The translations under genes were made by a program, and so were the position numbers. Positions 7,751 to 16,411 of a stretch of DNA of 64,000 nt are shown piece after piece. The notes under the pieces were generated by a model. That model saw nothing but the letters and a program-made list of their open reading frames with translations. It searched no databases and was not told the DNA's origin. This DNA is from Deltaproteobacteria bacterium (GTDB taxonomy: Bacteria; Myxococcota; XYA12-FULL-58-9), in contig JACRCV010000008.1 in assembly GCA_016218825.1 (NCBI GenBank), positions 1 to 64,000 of the forward strand, given 5' to 3'. Every line of letters begins with the position of its first letter. The first letter of the stretch is position 1.

Positions 7751-9079
7751 TCAGTCGGCGCAGCCCGCGCCCATCTTCGAGCGCAGGACGTCGGACTTCA
7801 TGAGGAAGGCGCCCTCGGCCACTACGATCTGCGATGACTCGAGCCCGTTCTTGATCTCGACCCACCCGGCCCAGGTCCGCCCGAGGACCACGGGCCGGCG
7901 AACGTAGTATTCATCATGGTGGTGGACGAAGACGAAGGAGCGCCCCTCGTCCTCAAGGACCGCGTTCTTTGGGACCGCGAGTGTCTCGGTCGTGCCCGGC
8001 AGGAAGAGCTTGACCGTGGCGAACATCCCCGCGAGGAGCCGGCCGTCGGTGTTCTTGACCTCCACCCGCACCTTCACCGTGCGCGAGGACTCATCCATCG
8101 CCGGACTGACGAGATCGACGGTCCCGGGAAACTCCTCCCCGGGGTAGGCCTTGACCGCGACTGACGCCGCGAGCTTCTGCGCCGCCTGTCCTCGCTTCAC
8201 GGCGGCGATGTCGCGCTCGTAGAGATCGGCCCACACCCAGACCGCGGTGTTGTCACCCACGGTGACGAGTGACTCGTCGGTCTTGGCCACCTCACCACTG
8301 ACCGCGTGCATGACCAGGACCGCGCCGTCCATCGGGGCGCGGAGCACGAGACGGCCACCGGCCGTGCCGCCGGTGCCCAGGCGGGTGAGCTTGCCGAGCG
8401 CGCCCGCGGTCCGGATCTCGGCGGCCTCGAGCTCCTGACCAGCCAGGAGGAACTCCTTCTCGGAGGCGATGTTCTCGCGACGCAGCGCCGACACCCTCTC
8501 GAAGTTGCGGCGCGCGAGCCTGAGCATGCCCTGGGCCTCGAGATAGACCGACTGGCCCTCGCCGATCACGACACTCTCGATCTCGATGAGCGGCTGCCCT
8601 TTCTTCACCTGGTCACCGAGCGCGACATGCACCTGCTTGACGATGCCTTCCACCTGGGAGCTCACGTGACCGACCTTCCGCTCGTCGAAGCGGATCTCAC
8701 CGGTGAGCGCGATCGGTAAGGCGACCTTCCGGCTCTCGGCTTTGACCGTCGTCACGAGTCCGCCCGCGATCAACGCCGCCGCGGCGCGCACCACGCCGAC
8801 CTCATAGCGGCACGCATCGCACTCGAAGGCCTTCTGGTTGTGCTCGCAGGAGCGGCCGAATAGCTCGTCGACGGGACGGTCCAGATCTGATGGGACCGCG
8901 GCCTCGACGCCCGGTTCCGGATCCTCGCTGCCGCGGGAGTCGGGTCGCGCATGCTCATCCGGGCTCGTCTGGGCCGGAGCGGCAGCAGTGGCCTCGACCG
9001 GCTTGCTGGTGTTGCAGGACAGACTCGCGATCGCAACAGCGATCGCGCCGGCACGCAGGGTGGTCACGGGGGCGGTCAT
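7751..9079 (-). CDS. czcB: CzcB-family periplasmic adaptor lipoprotein of metal RND pump
   Basis: The 442-residue adaptor starts with a lipoprotein signal (AIASLSC, Cys22) and an acidic Pro-rich linker. It then carries a small Cys/His motif, C78-x-H80-x6-C87-x2-C90, ending CRYEVGVV. The usual adaptor domains follow: lipoyl half (EGIVKQVHVALGDQVKKGQPL), helical hairpin, second lipoyl half (LRAPMDGAVLVMH) and beta-barrel (VWVWADLYERD). The tail is KMGAGCAD. The Cys/His motif is likely a metal-binding site that hands ions to the pump. The gene starts inside the czcC stop (ATGA overlap). Confidence 0.93.
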   Translation of the reverse strand: MTAPVTTLRAGAIAVAIASLSCNTSKPVEATAAAPAQTSPDEHARPDSRGSEDPEPGVEAAVPSDLDRPVDELFGRSCEHNQKAFECDACRYEVGVVRAAAALIAGGLVTTVKAESRKVALPIALTGEIRFDERKVGHVSSQVEGIVKQVHVALGDQVKKGQPLIEIESVVIGEGQSVYLEAQGMLRLARRNFERVSALRRENIASEKEFLLAGQELEAAEIRTAGALGKLTRLGTGGTAGGRLVLRAPMDGAVLVMHAVSGEVAKTDESLVTVGDNTAVWVWADLYERDIAAVKRGQAAQKLAASVAVKAYPGEEFPGTVDLVSPAMDESSRTVKVRVEVKNTDGRLLAGMFATVKLFLPGTTETLAVPKNAVLEDEGRSFVFVHHHDEYYVRRPVVLGRTWAGWVEIKNGLESSQIVVAEGAFLMKSDVLRSKMGAGCAD

Positions 9080-10383
9080 TCGGGCTCCTCTCCGACCAAG
9101 GCACCGAGGCGGCTGCAGTCGATGTGGGCTCGGGTGAGCGCGCCCAAGTAGAGGCGGTGCGAGTCGAGCAGGGTCCGGCGGGCGTCGATGACCTCCAGAA
9201 GGCTCCCTTCACCGAGCTGGTACGTCTTCTCCACCGTGGCTGCGGCGGTTTCCGAGCGCGGCACGACGTTGTTTCTGAAGCGCGTCGCGGCGAGGACCGA
9301 CGCCTGGCAGGCCGCGTGGACGTCGAGGACGGTCGCCTCGATCTCCAGCCCCGTGGCCTCGGCCTGCTTGCGCCCCGCCGCAAGCTTGGCCTCGGCCTGG
9401 GCGATGCGCCCGGAGCTCCAGTTCCAGAGAGGCAAGTCCACCGCAAGACCGACGCCGTATGCCCGCCGGTCGAGCTCATCGGTCGTGAAACCGGTGAGGC
9501 CGAACGCCGGCACGCGGGCCATCCGCTCCGCACCGACCTCGGCCTCGAGGAAACGTGTCCGCGCTCGCGCCAACGTCAGCGCCGGGTGAGTCGTACGCAC
9601 CTTGACGACTGCCGCGTCGCGATGAATCGCAACGGGGAGCAGCTCCAGGTCGGCGACCGCCAGGAGCGTCTTGCCCGCGGGTATCCCGAGCCAAAGCCCG
9701 AGCTCGGCCTGGCGAGCGGAGAGCAGCGTGCGCGCGGTCTCGAGCTCGCTGGTGACCGTCTCGAGCTCGATCTCGACGCGGGTCGACTCCACGGGGCGAG
9801 CCTCCCCGTTCTCCACCCGTTTCCTGACCGTCCGAACCAACGCCAAAGTCTGGGCCTCGAGGGCCGCCAATGACGTGACCCGCGACTGCTCCGCGGCAAG
9901 GGTCCAGAACAGCGTCCGAAGCTGCAGCATCACGTCGCGCCGCAGGGCCTGGGCCTCTGCGACCGCCACGTCGAGCTCGGCCTCGGCCGCCTCGATCCGC
10001 GAGCCGCGAGGCGCTATCCAGCCAAGGGGCATGCTCAGCGCCAAGCCCCGTTCGACCCGCGAAGCGCCACCCGTCCGCGCGCTCCCCTTGCCGATGCTGG
10101 CCTCCAAGGTCGGATTGGGCACCGCGCCCGCCGCGCCCACGCCTCCCCGGGAAGCGTCGATCTGAAACCTGGCGGCGGCGAGTCGGGGGTGCTGATCGAC
10201 CAGACGGACGATGTCCGCCCAGGTCACGTCGACGACGAGGCGCGCCGCCGGCCCGTCAGGAGGCGCCGACGAAACCGCATCCGCCTGGCCCGGGCCGGCC
10301 AACGCCGGGCTCGCCGACACAAGAACCACAACCAGGAGCTGACCGCGCCGCCACCCGGGGGCGCGCATGAGAATACGTCGCAT
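9076..10383 (-). CDS. czcC: CzcC-like outer-membrane efflux channel (TolC family)
   Basis: From the ATG at 10383 the product is 435 residues with a signal peptide (RGQLLVVVLVSASPALA). The mature part shows two TolC-type repeats of long helices and strands: VVDVTWADIVRLVDQHPRLAAARFQ, PNPTLEASIG, and the second-half EKTYQLGEGSLLEVIDARRT. It forms the outer-membrane exit duct of the tripartite metal pump. The ORF-track start adds 19 basic residues that would spoil the signal peptide. First of the three structural efflux genes; translationally coupled to czcB. Confidence 0.92.
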   Translation of the reverse strand: MRRILMRAPGWRRGQLLVVVLVSASPALAGPGQADAVSSAPPDGPAARLVVDVTWADIVRLVDQHPRLAAARFQIDASRGGVGAAGAVPNPTLEASIGKGSARTGGASRVERGLALSMPLGWIAPRGSRIEAAEAELDVAVAEAQALRRDVMLQLRTLFWTLAAEQSRVTSLAALEAQTLALVRTVRKRVENGEARPVESTRVEIELETVTSELETARTLLSARQAELGLWLGIPAGKTLLAVADLELLPVAIHRDAAVVKVRTTHPALTLARARTRFLEAEVGAERMARVPAFGLTGFTTDELDRRAYGVGLAVDLPLWNWSSGRIAQAEAKLAAGRKQAEATGLEIEATVLDVHAACQASVLAATRFRNNVVPRSETAAATVEKTYQLGEGSLLEVIDARRTLLDSHRLYLGALTRAHIDCSRLGALVGEEPE

Positions 10384-10490
10384 CTTCGGACACCTGTGTT
10401 CCAAGAACGCCCGCGACGGGCGTCGAGGTTGCGCCAACACCGAACGCTCGCGTCACGCGAGCGACACGGGACCCATCGGGAGCAAAGGCC

Positions 10491-10826
10491 TCAGGCGCGC
10501 GGCGGGTGGAAGATGCGCTGCAACACGTCGACGGGCGTGCAACGGGTTACGACGATGGTGTCGAGCGCGGTCGCGGTCGGCGCGCCCATGGTTGGCACCC
10601 CAGGCAGGAGCGCCACTCTGACCATGTGACCGGGACAACAGGCACACGGACAGCTCGGCCCGCAGGGGCGGCCGTGGGTGTCAGGATCTGGGCATCCGGG
10701 ATCCGACGCGTCGGCGGCCCCGGGCGTGGCAACGGCCGCGTCGACGCTGTCGCGAGCGAAGAACGACAGCACGGCTGCCGCCGCGATCAGGCACAACACC
10801 GGCAGAGCCAGGCGACGTCGACTCAT
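10491..10826 (-). CDS. Small anchored Cys-rich protein at the head of the metal-efflux operon
   Basis: A 111-residue protein with one N-terminal hydrophobic segment (residues 6-22), so it is membrane-anchored or exported. A tight Cys/His cluster lies in residues 45-67: C45, H51, C55, C59, C61, C63, C64, H67 (core CGPSCPCACCPGH). A second hydrophobic stretch and C96 follow. The composition says metal binding, and its place 107 bp upstream of czcC suggests a periplasmic metal chaperone or sensor for the pump. I do not recognise a named family. Confidence 0.72.
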   Translation of the reverse strand: MSRRRLALPVLCLIAAAAVLSFFARDSVDAAVATPGAADASDPGCPDPDTHGRPCGPSCPCACCPGHMVRVALLPGVPTMGAPTATALDTIVVTRCTPVDVLQRIFHPPRA

Positions 10827-10830
10827 CGCG

Positions 10831-10861
10831 CTAACATTGGCTGGGCCGGGAGCGAAGTCAA
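10831..10861 (-). promoter_or_regulatory. Weak candidate promoter of the metal-efflux operon
   Basis: Minus-strand TTGACT (10861-10856) is followed at a 19-bp spacing by TGTTAG (10836-10831), ending 4 bp before the ATG of the Cys-rich gene. A 19-bp spacer is typical of MerR-activated metal promoters, but no clear dyad is visible in it and no merR gene is in the window. Treat as tentative; transcription could also run in from the DUF507 gene. Confidence 0.28.
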
Positions 10862-11376
10862 TCCGCCATCTTCGTGTGGCGCATCTGCTCGATGAGGCGG
10901 CCGTATTCCACTTCCCACTCGGCCGTGCCTTCGCGCAGGTTCTTCAGGCGACCGCGGACCTCGCGATCCAGCTCTTCGTCGACGCCCATGTACTTGGTCA
11001 TCGCTTCGTTGACGAGCTTGCGGATCTCGTTGTCCTCGGCAAACACCTCTTCGATGTTCTTCGATTCGAAAAGTCCTTGAATTACGAGATCGAGGACGTG
11101 CTCGAGGGCGCCCTCGCCGGTCACGATCTTGCGGGTGTCGGCGATCGAGCGCTTCACCCGGCCCAACATCTCCTGCGGCAGATGATGACGCGCCAACGTC
11201 TCCTGGGCGTCGGTCTTCAAGCGATCGAGAGAGTTCAGGTATTCAACCAAGACCCCGGCCACGTCCAGCTCGGCCTCGTCCCGGCGCCCGTCTTCCACTT
11301 CGATGGCGCGGTTGGCCAACAGCGAGCGGATGACGTCCTTGGCGATCTTCGGGATGACCTTGCGATAGATTCTCAT
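10858..11376 (-). CDS. DUF507 family protein
   Basis: This 172-residue all-helical, highly charged protein begins MRIYRKVIPKIAKDVI and contains the DUF507-type elements ANRAIEV, YLNSLDRLKTDAQETLARH and EDNEIRKLVNEAMTKYM. The family occurs in deltaproteobacterial lineages and a few deep-branching phyla; function is unknown. No signal peptide or membrane segment is seen, so it is cytoplasmic. A ribosome site (GGGAG) precedes the ATG. It is transcribed divergently from ftsK from its own strong promoter. Confidence 0.85.
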   Translation of the reverse strand: MRIYRKVIPKIAKDVIRSLLANRAIEVEDGRRDEAELDVAGVLVEYLNSLDRLKTDAQETLARHHLPQEMLGRVKRSIADTRKIVTGEGALEHVLDLVIQGLFESKNIEEVFAEDNEIRKLVNEAMTKYMGVDEELDREVRGRLKNLREGTAEWEVEYGRLIEQMRHTKMAD

Positions 11377-11417
11377 GGCTTCAGGCTCCCGTTCGGCGTT
11401 CTGTGCATAATCCGCGC

Positions 11418-11446
11418 CGTATAAGGGGGGCGCTCGCAGGTGTCAA
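11418..11446 (-). promoter_or_regulatory. Strong sigma70-type promoter of the DUF507 gene
   Basis: Minus strand: consensus TTGACA (11446-11441), a 17-bp spacer, then TATACG (11423-11418). The predicted start of transcription gives a leader of about 35 nt. It is one of the best -35/-10 matches I saw in the window. Confidence 0.7.
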
Positions 11447-11512
11447 GCGGAAGGACGAACGCGCGGCTCGGGGGCGTTGGGTGGCGCTGGCGCCGCGAAG
11501 TGCGCCGATTTT

Positions 11513-11541
11513 TTGACCCGGTTCTACTCACCGCCTAGCAT
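11513..11541 (+). promoter_or_regulatory. Probable ftsK promoter
   Basis: Plus strand: TTGACC (11513-11518), a 17-bp spacer and TAGCAT (11536-11541), preceded by a T-run that could act as an UP-like element. The leader to the ATG at 11603 would be about 55 nt. Confidence 0.6.
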
Positions 11542-11602
11542 CGATTGAGACCACATGCTCTGCGCGGGGTGTGGGGTCGCAGAAGTCGGAGGGCATTTGA
11601 TC

Positions 11603-14353
11603 ATGGCAAACAAGCGGCGGGCGGCCGCCCCACGTAAAGCCAAGGACCAGACGGACCACAAGCGCAATCCGCGGCGCAACGACAAGCCGGGGATCGGCAG
11701 CAAGGCGCTGCACGAGGCGATCGCGGTCTCGCTCGGTTGCAGCGGTCTGCTCACCGTCCTCGCGCTCTGGAGCTACAACGCCGGCGACGCGTCGCTGAAC
11801 GCCAGCGGCACCGCCGACGTGCACAATTGGATCGGGCCGGCGGGCGCCTACTGGGCCGACATGCTGTTCCAGCTGCTCGGCGTCGGCGCCTACGCGCTCG
11901 GCCTCGGCGCCCTGTTCGCGAGCGTCCGCGCCTTCAGCGGCCGGCGGGTGCGCCCCGGGTTCCGCGAGGCGGCCGGCACGGTCTTGATGGTGGTCTGCGT
12001 CGGCGCGTTCGCGCACCTGGTCTTGTTCGGCGTCCCGCGGCCCTATCCGGCGGGCGGCGTCGTCGGCGCGATTTTGGCGCAGGTGCTGTTGGAGAAGTTC
12101 GCGAAGGTCGGCGCTTACGTGCTCTCGGGGGCGCTGGTGATGACCTCGGTGACCCTCACCGCCGACGGCATCCTCTCGGGCCTGGGTCTGAAGGGCCTCG
12201 GGGCGCTGTCGCACACCTTCACCTGGGCGCGGGCCACCGCGGTGCTCTTCGCCGAGCGCCACCGGGCGAAGCGCGAGCGCCTGCAGCAGCTGGTCCCCGA
12301 GCTCCCCGAGGCCGCCGACGATTGGACGATGGGTGCCGCCGCCCTGCCGGACAAGGCCGAAGCGAGCACCGCCGCCAAGCTCGAGGAGGCGCGGGCCCGC
12401 GGCCGCAAGCTCGGCGAGGCCGAGGCGGTCGAAGAGATGGACCTCGCGAAGGCGCGGGCGCTGCGCGACGTCTCCGAGCCGGAGATTGAGCTCGACCAGA
12501 GCGTCGACCTCGCGGCCGAGGAGGACTTCGAGATCGGCGCGCTGCCGCCGCTCGATCAGATCGTGAACCCCGGCGCCGCCGCGGTCAGCGACGAGCCGGT
12601 CGTCGAGCTCGAGCCCGACGACGTCGAGATGGACATCGCGATCCGCGCCGCGACCCCGGAGGCCGCCCTGCGCCTTGCGATCTCGGATTTGACGGTGGAC
12701 GACACCCAGGAGGTCCCGATCCCCACCTTCGACGAGATGATGCGGCCGGCGACCGCGGCGCCAAAGAGCGGGCTGTCGTCCACGAAGAAGAAGCGTCACG
12801 CCGAGCCCGAGATCGTCGACGTTCGGCCGCAGGTGGACGCCGCCGCCATCGAGCGCGCCGCGGCGGAGAAGGTCGACGAGACCCCGCGCCAGTTCACCTT
12901 GCCGTCGGCGACGCTGCTCGACTTTCAGGAGTCGACCCGCGCCCCGATCGACGCCGAGCTCTTGCGCGACAACGCCGTCAAGCTGACGAAGACCCTGAAG
13001 GAGTACGGCATCGACGGGCACGTGCGCGAGATCCGCCCCGGACCGGTGGTGACGATGTACGAGTTCGTCCCGGCGCCGGGCATCAAGCTGTCGCGCATCG
13101 CCAGCCTCGCCGACGACTTGGCGATGAGCATGGCGGCGCTCCGGGTGCGCATCGTCGCCCCGATCCCCGGCAAGGGCGCGGTCGGCATCGAGATCCCGAA
13201 CGAGTCGCGGGAGATGGTCTACCTCAAGGAGATGATCGCCCACGACAACTTCCGCAAGGCCAAGGCCAAGCTGACCCTGGCGCTCGGCAAGGACATCGAG
13301 GGCAACGCCACGGTCGCGAACCTGGCGAAGATGCCGCACCTCTTGGTCGCCGGCACCACCGGCACCGGCAAGTCGGTGTCGATCAACAGCATGATCATGA
13401 GCATCCTCTTCAAGGCCACGCCGGACGACGTCCGGATGATCATGGTCGACCCGAAGATGCTCGAGCTCTCGGTGTACGACGGCATCCCGCACCTCTTGCT
13501 GCCGGTGGTCACCGATCCGAAGAAGGCGTCCTTGGCGCTGCGCTGGGCGGTCGAGGAGATGGGGCGGCGCTACAACGTCCTCTCCGAGCTCGGGGTGCGG
13601 TCGATCGACGGCTACAACCAGAAGCTCGAGGACGCGGCGAAGGCCGGCGAGGAGGTCGTGCTGCCGCCGGAGACTGAGGGCGGCGAGTCGCGGGTGCTGC
13701 GGCGCATGCCCTACATCGTCGTCGTCGTCGACGAGTTCGCCGACCTGATGATGGTCGCCGGGCGCGAGGTCGAGGCCTCGATCATGCGCCTGGCGCAGAT
13801 GGCGCGGGCGGCGGGCATTCATCTGATCCTCGCCACCCAACGGCCGTCGGTCGACGTGATCACCGGCGTCATCAAGGCCAACTTCCCCACCCGGGTCGCG
13901 TTCCAAGTGGCGTCGAAGCACGACTCGCGCACCATCATCGATCAGAACGGCGCCGAGCACCTCCTCGGCCGCGGCGACATGCTCTACCTGTCGCCGGGCG
14001 CCGGCGGGTTGTGCCGTGTCCACGGCGCCTTCGTCTCCGACGAGGAGATCGATCGCACCGTGAAGTTCCTGCGCGCCCAAGGGACGCCGCAGTACGACGA
14101 GTCGATCCTGGCGCCGCGCGAGGAGGCCGAGGCCGGTGAAGAGAACCCGGCCGACAAGGACGAGATGTACGACCAGGCGGTGGCGATCGTCGCCGAGACC
14201 CGGCAGGCCTCGATCTCGATGATCCAGCGCCGGCTGCGCATCGGCTACAACCGCGCCGCCCGCCTCGTCGAAGTGATGGAGAAAGAAGGCATCGTCGGCC
14301 CGGCCGACGGCGCCAAGCCGCGCGAGGTCTTTGTCTCGCCGGCCCCGATGTGA
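11603..14353 (+). CDS. ftsK: DNA translocase FtsK/SpoIIIE
   Basis: A 916-residue translocase. Four N-terminal membrane segments anchor it at the septum. A charged linker rich in Ala/Glu spans roughly residues 215-440. The motor has Walker A GTTGTGKS near residue 585, Walker B VVVVDEFADL near 705, and ATQRPSVDVITG. The winged-helix gamma domain (about 853-916, QRRLRIGYNRAARLVE) reads polar DNA sequences. It pumps chromosome ends away from the closing septum and activates XerCD recombination. I chose the ATG at 11603, 9 bp after GGAGGG, instead of 11555, which lacks a ribosome site. Confidence 0.96.
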   Translation: MANKRRAAAPRKAKDQTDHKRNPRRNDKPGIGSKALHEAIAVSLGCSGLLTVLALWSYNAGDASLNASGTADVHNWIGPAGAYWADMLFQLLGVGAYALGLGALFASVRAFSGRRVRPGFREAAGTVLMVVCVGAFAHLVLFGVPRPYPAGGVVGAILAQVLLEKFAKVGAYVLSGALVMTSVTLTADGILSGLGLKGLGALSHTFTWARATAVLFAERHRAKRERLQQLVPELPEAADDWTMGAAALPDKAEASTAAKLEEARARGRKLGEAEAVEEMDLAKARALRDVSEPEIELDQSVDLAAEEDFEIGALPPLDQIVNPGAAAVSDEPVVELEPDDVEMDIAIRAATPEAALRLAISDLTVDDTQEVPIPTFDEMMRPATAAPKSGLSSTKKKRHAEPEIVDVRPQVDAAAIERAAAEKVDETPRQFTLPSATLLDFQESTRAPIDAELLRDNAVKLTKTLKEYGIDGHVREIRPGPVVTMYEFVPAPGIKLSRIASLADDLAMSMAALRVRIVAPIPGKGAVGIEIPNESREMVYLKEMIAHDNFRKAKAKLTLALGKDIEGNATVANLAKMPHLLVAGTTGTGKSVSINSMIMSILFKATPDDVRMIMVDPKMLELSVYDGIPHLLLPVVTDPKKASLALRWAVEEMGRRYNVLSELGVRSIDGYNQKLEDAAKAGEEVVLPPETEGGESRVLRRMPYIVVVVDEFADLMMVAGREVEASIMRLAQMARAAGIHLILATQRPSVDVITGVIKANFPTRVAFQVASKHDSRTIIDQNGAEHLLGRGDMLYLSPGAGGLCRVHGAFVSDEEIDRTVKFLRAQGTPQYDESILAPREEAEAGEENPADKDEMYDQAVAIVAETRQASISMIQRRLRIGYNRAARLVEVMEKEGIVGPADGAKPREVFVSPAPM

Positions 14354-14390
14354 CGACCGTCAGACCCTACACCCACTCACAGGAGACCCC

Positions 14391-14663
14391 ATGACCCCCG
14401 ACCTGCTGCTCGAGATCGCGACCCTGACCGCCGAGAGTGAAGGCTGGCGCCTGCAAGGCAACGTCAGCTTCGTCAGAGAAGTGGGCGCGTCGTTGACGAG
14501 CGACGCCATCGTCAGGATCGAGGCGTTGGACCGCGCCGCGGCGCGGATGCGCTTCGTCCGCCTCGACGCCGAGACCGGCGACGTGGTTTCGACCGGCTAC
14601 CGCGCCAAGACCGACTCCGAGCTCGAGGCGCTGTTCAGGACGCCGCTGTTCCGGGCGGCGTGA
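14391..14663 (+). CDS. Small uncharacterised protein downstream of ftsK
   Basis: A 90-residue soluble protein, starting at the ATG preceded by AGGAG rather than the ORF-track start inside ftsK. Sequence such as ATLTAESEGWRLQGNVSFVREVGASL and RIEALDRAAARMRFVRLDAETGD suggests a small alpha/beta fold. No signal peptide or cysteines. It lies 37 bp after ftsK on the same strand, so it is probably co-transcribed. Family not recognised. It ends four bases before the convergent HEAT-repeat gene. Confidence 0.7.
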   Translation: MTPDLLLEIATLTAESEGWRLQGNVSFVREVGASLTSDAIVRIEALDRAAARMRFVRLDAETGDVVSTGYRAKTDSELEALFRTPLFRAA

Positions 14664-14667
14664 GGCG

Positions 14668-16284
14668 TCAGGCGTTCTTCAGCGCCAGATCGAGCTTGTT
14701 CTTGGCCATCTTGCCGACCTTGGTGCGGCCGGCGACCTTGACGACGTCGGCGAGCAGCTCCTCGCCGAGCGGGTGCCCCTCCTCGACGAAGTGGAAGCCG
14801 GCGTAGTACAGCACCTCCGGGCTCAGGAGCTTGCTCGCCTTCGCCGCCTTGGCGACGTCGAAGCCGCTCGCCGCCAGCTGCGCCAATGACTTGAGGGCCG
14901 GGTCGCGAGAGCGCGAGGTCGGGTGGGTGTCGAGGCGCCCGGTCGCGAGCTCGAGGGCGGCGCACAGGAAGCGGTCGTCGGCCGAGGCCTGGTCGGAGCG
15001 ACACAAGACCCGCGCCACCATCACCGCCTTGTGCTCCTTCTTCGCCTTCATGAAGCCGGAGACGAGCTCGCGCAGCGCCCCGGCGACCGCGTTCGGATCG
15101 GCGTCCTTCACCGCCTGTAGCTGCGCCTCCCAGCCGCGCTTGCCGGCGGCGAGCTTGTCGACCGCGTTCTCCACCAACCGCAGCCGCTCCTTCGGGCTCA
15201 ACCGCCCGGCGTGCGGCCGCAGGATCTTCTGCAGCAGCCAGGCGCGCTCCGGGTCCTCGACCTTCTCGAGGGCGCGCGCGAGGAGCGGCGCCGCCTCGGG
15301 TCGTTTCTTCAACATGTCGCCGGCGAGCTCGGCCCGGGTCCGGTCTTGCACCGCGACGACCCCGACCAGCGCCTGCAAGCCCTCGGTCGACTCCTGGTTG
15401 CCGAGCTGCTCGATCGCGAAGCGGGCGCGCTCGAGGTCCGGGTGGGTCGCGAGCTCGCCGAGCTCCGCCGCCAGCGCCGGCGACAGCGCCAGGTGGCCGA
15501 GGGATAAGAGCGCCGCGCGCGCCAGGGAGGCGTCGTCGCCCTGGGCCAACGCCAACAGCGCCGCGCCGATCTTGTTCTGCTCGGCCTTCGACGGCTTGAC
15601 GAAGCGCAGCGCGGTGATCGCCTCTTCGCGCACCCCCATCCCCCACTTGGTCTGGGTGGCATAGCGCAAGAGGAGCGGCGCGGTGTTCGGCTGCTCGAGG
15701 AAGCCGACGATCTTGACCGCCGCCAGGACCGCGGCGCGGTTCTCCGCCGCCTTCGCGCTCTTCAAGAACCTCAAGATCTCTTTGTGGTAGCTGGCGCGGG
15801 TCTTCGGATCGGCGTCCTTCACCTGATGCCGCACCGCGAGCGCGACGCTCTTCGCGGTGTCCTCGTCGCCGGCGTTCAGGTTCGCGAGGATGGTCGCGAG
15901 CGCCTCTTTGCCGCCGAGCTCGGCGAGCACGTGCTCCAGGGCCCGCTTCTCCTCGGCCGCGGCCGACCGCAGGCGGGCCTTGACCTTGCCGACCACCTCG
16001 GGGCCGACGCTCGCCAGCGCCCGCACCGCGGCCTCGCGCACGTCGTTGTCGCGCGAGGTCAACAGCGGAAAGATCTGCTCGACCGCCTTGGCGGCGCCGA
16101 GCTGGGTGAAGGCGTCGAGGCCGTGCCGGCGCACGGCAGGGATCGGGCTGTCGAGCATCGCCAGCAGGCCCTTGGTGACCGCGGCGCTCTTGACCTTGAG
16201 CTCGCCCAAGACGATGGCCGCCGCCACCTGCTTCTCCGGCGCCTCCGAGTGCAGCAGAGTCGCCACCTGGTCGAAGTCACCCAT
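14668..16284 (-). CDS. HEAT-repeat protein
   Basis: The 538-residue protein is almost entirely helical, with HEAT-type pairs in its first half: AAAIVLGELKVKSAAVTKGL, DSPIPAVRRHGLDAFTQLG, DNDVREAAVRALASVG and later VREEAITALRFV and LARAALLSLGHLAL. HEAT solenoids are protein-binding scaffolds; no catalytic motif is seen. No signal peptide, so cytoplasmic. A ribosome site (GGAGGGAG) precedes the ATG. Single gene, divergent from the acyltransferase. Partner unknown. Confidence 0.85.
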   Translation of the reverse strand: MGDFDQVATLLHSEAPEKQVAAAIVLGELKVKSAAVTKGLLAMLDSPIPAVRRHGLDAFTQLGAAKAVEQIFPLLTSRDNDVREAAVRALASVGPEVVGKVKARLRSAAAEEKRALEHVLAELGGKEALATILANLNAGDEDTAKSVALAVRHQVKDADPKTRASYHKEILRFLKSAKAAENRAAVLAAVKIVGFLEQPNTAPLLLRYATQTKWGMGVREEAITALRFVKPSKAEQNKIGAALLALAQGDDASLARAALLSLGHLALSPALAAELGELATHPDLERARFAIEQLGNQESTEGLQALVGVVAVQDRTRAELAGDMLKKRPEAAPLLARALEKVEDPERAWLLQKILRPHAGRLSPKERLRLVENAVDKLAAGKRGWEAQLQAVKDADPNAVAGALRELVSGFMKAKKEHKAVMVARVLCRSDQASADDRFLCAALELATGRLDTHPTSRSRDPALKSLAQLAASGFDVAKAAKASKLLSPEVLYYAGFHFVEEGHPLGEELLADVVKVAGRTKVGKMAKNKLDLALKNA

Positions 16285-16329
16285 GCTCCCTCCAACGCTC
16301 TGACCGCGTGCCGCGGCACCGGGCCGACC

Positions 16330-16359
16330 TTGACGCTACCCAAAGGCCGGGAGCATAGG
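16330..16359 (+). promoter_or_regulatory. Candidate promoter of the phospholipid operon
   Basis: TTGACG (16330-16335), an 18-bp spacer and CATAGG (16354-16359), about 50 bp before the acyltransferase ATG. The -35 is good, the -10 mediocre. Confidence 0.4.
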
Positions 16360-16411
16360 GGAAAGCCGTCGGTCATGGCAACGCGCGCTTGCGGCGGGCT
16401 GAGGGAGATCG

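Noticed and set aside
11482-11514. GC stem followed by a T run as an intrinsic terminator
   Set aside because: No plus-strand gene lies upstream, the stem is only 5 bp, and the T run forms part of the ftsK -35 region.
11528-14080. 850-codon minus-strand ORF opposite ftsK
   Set aside because: It is a mirror of ftsK: Arg/Asp/His-rich with no domain, caused by GC-biased third positions.
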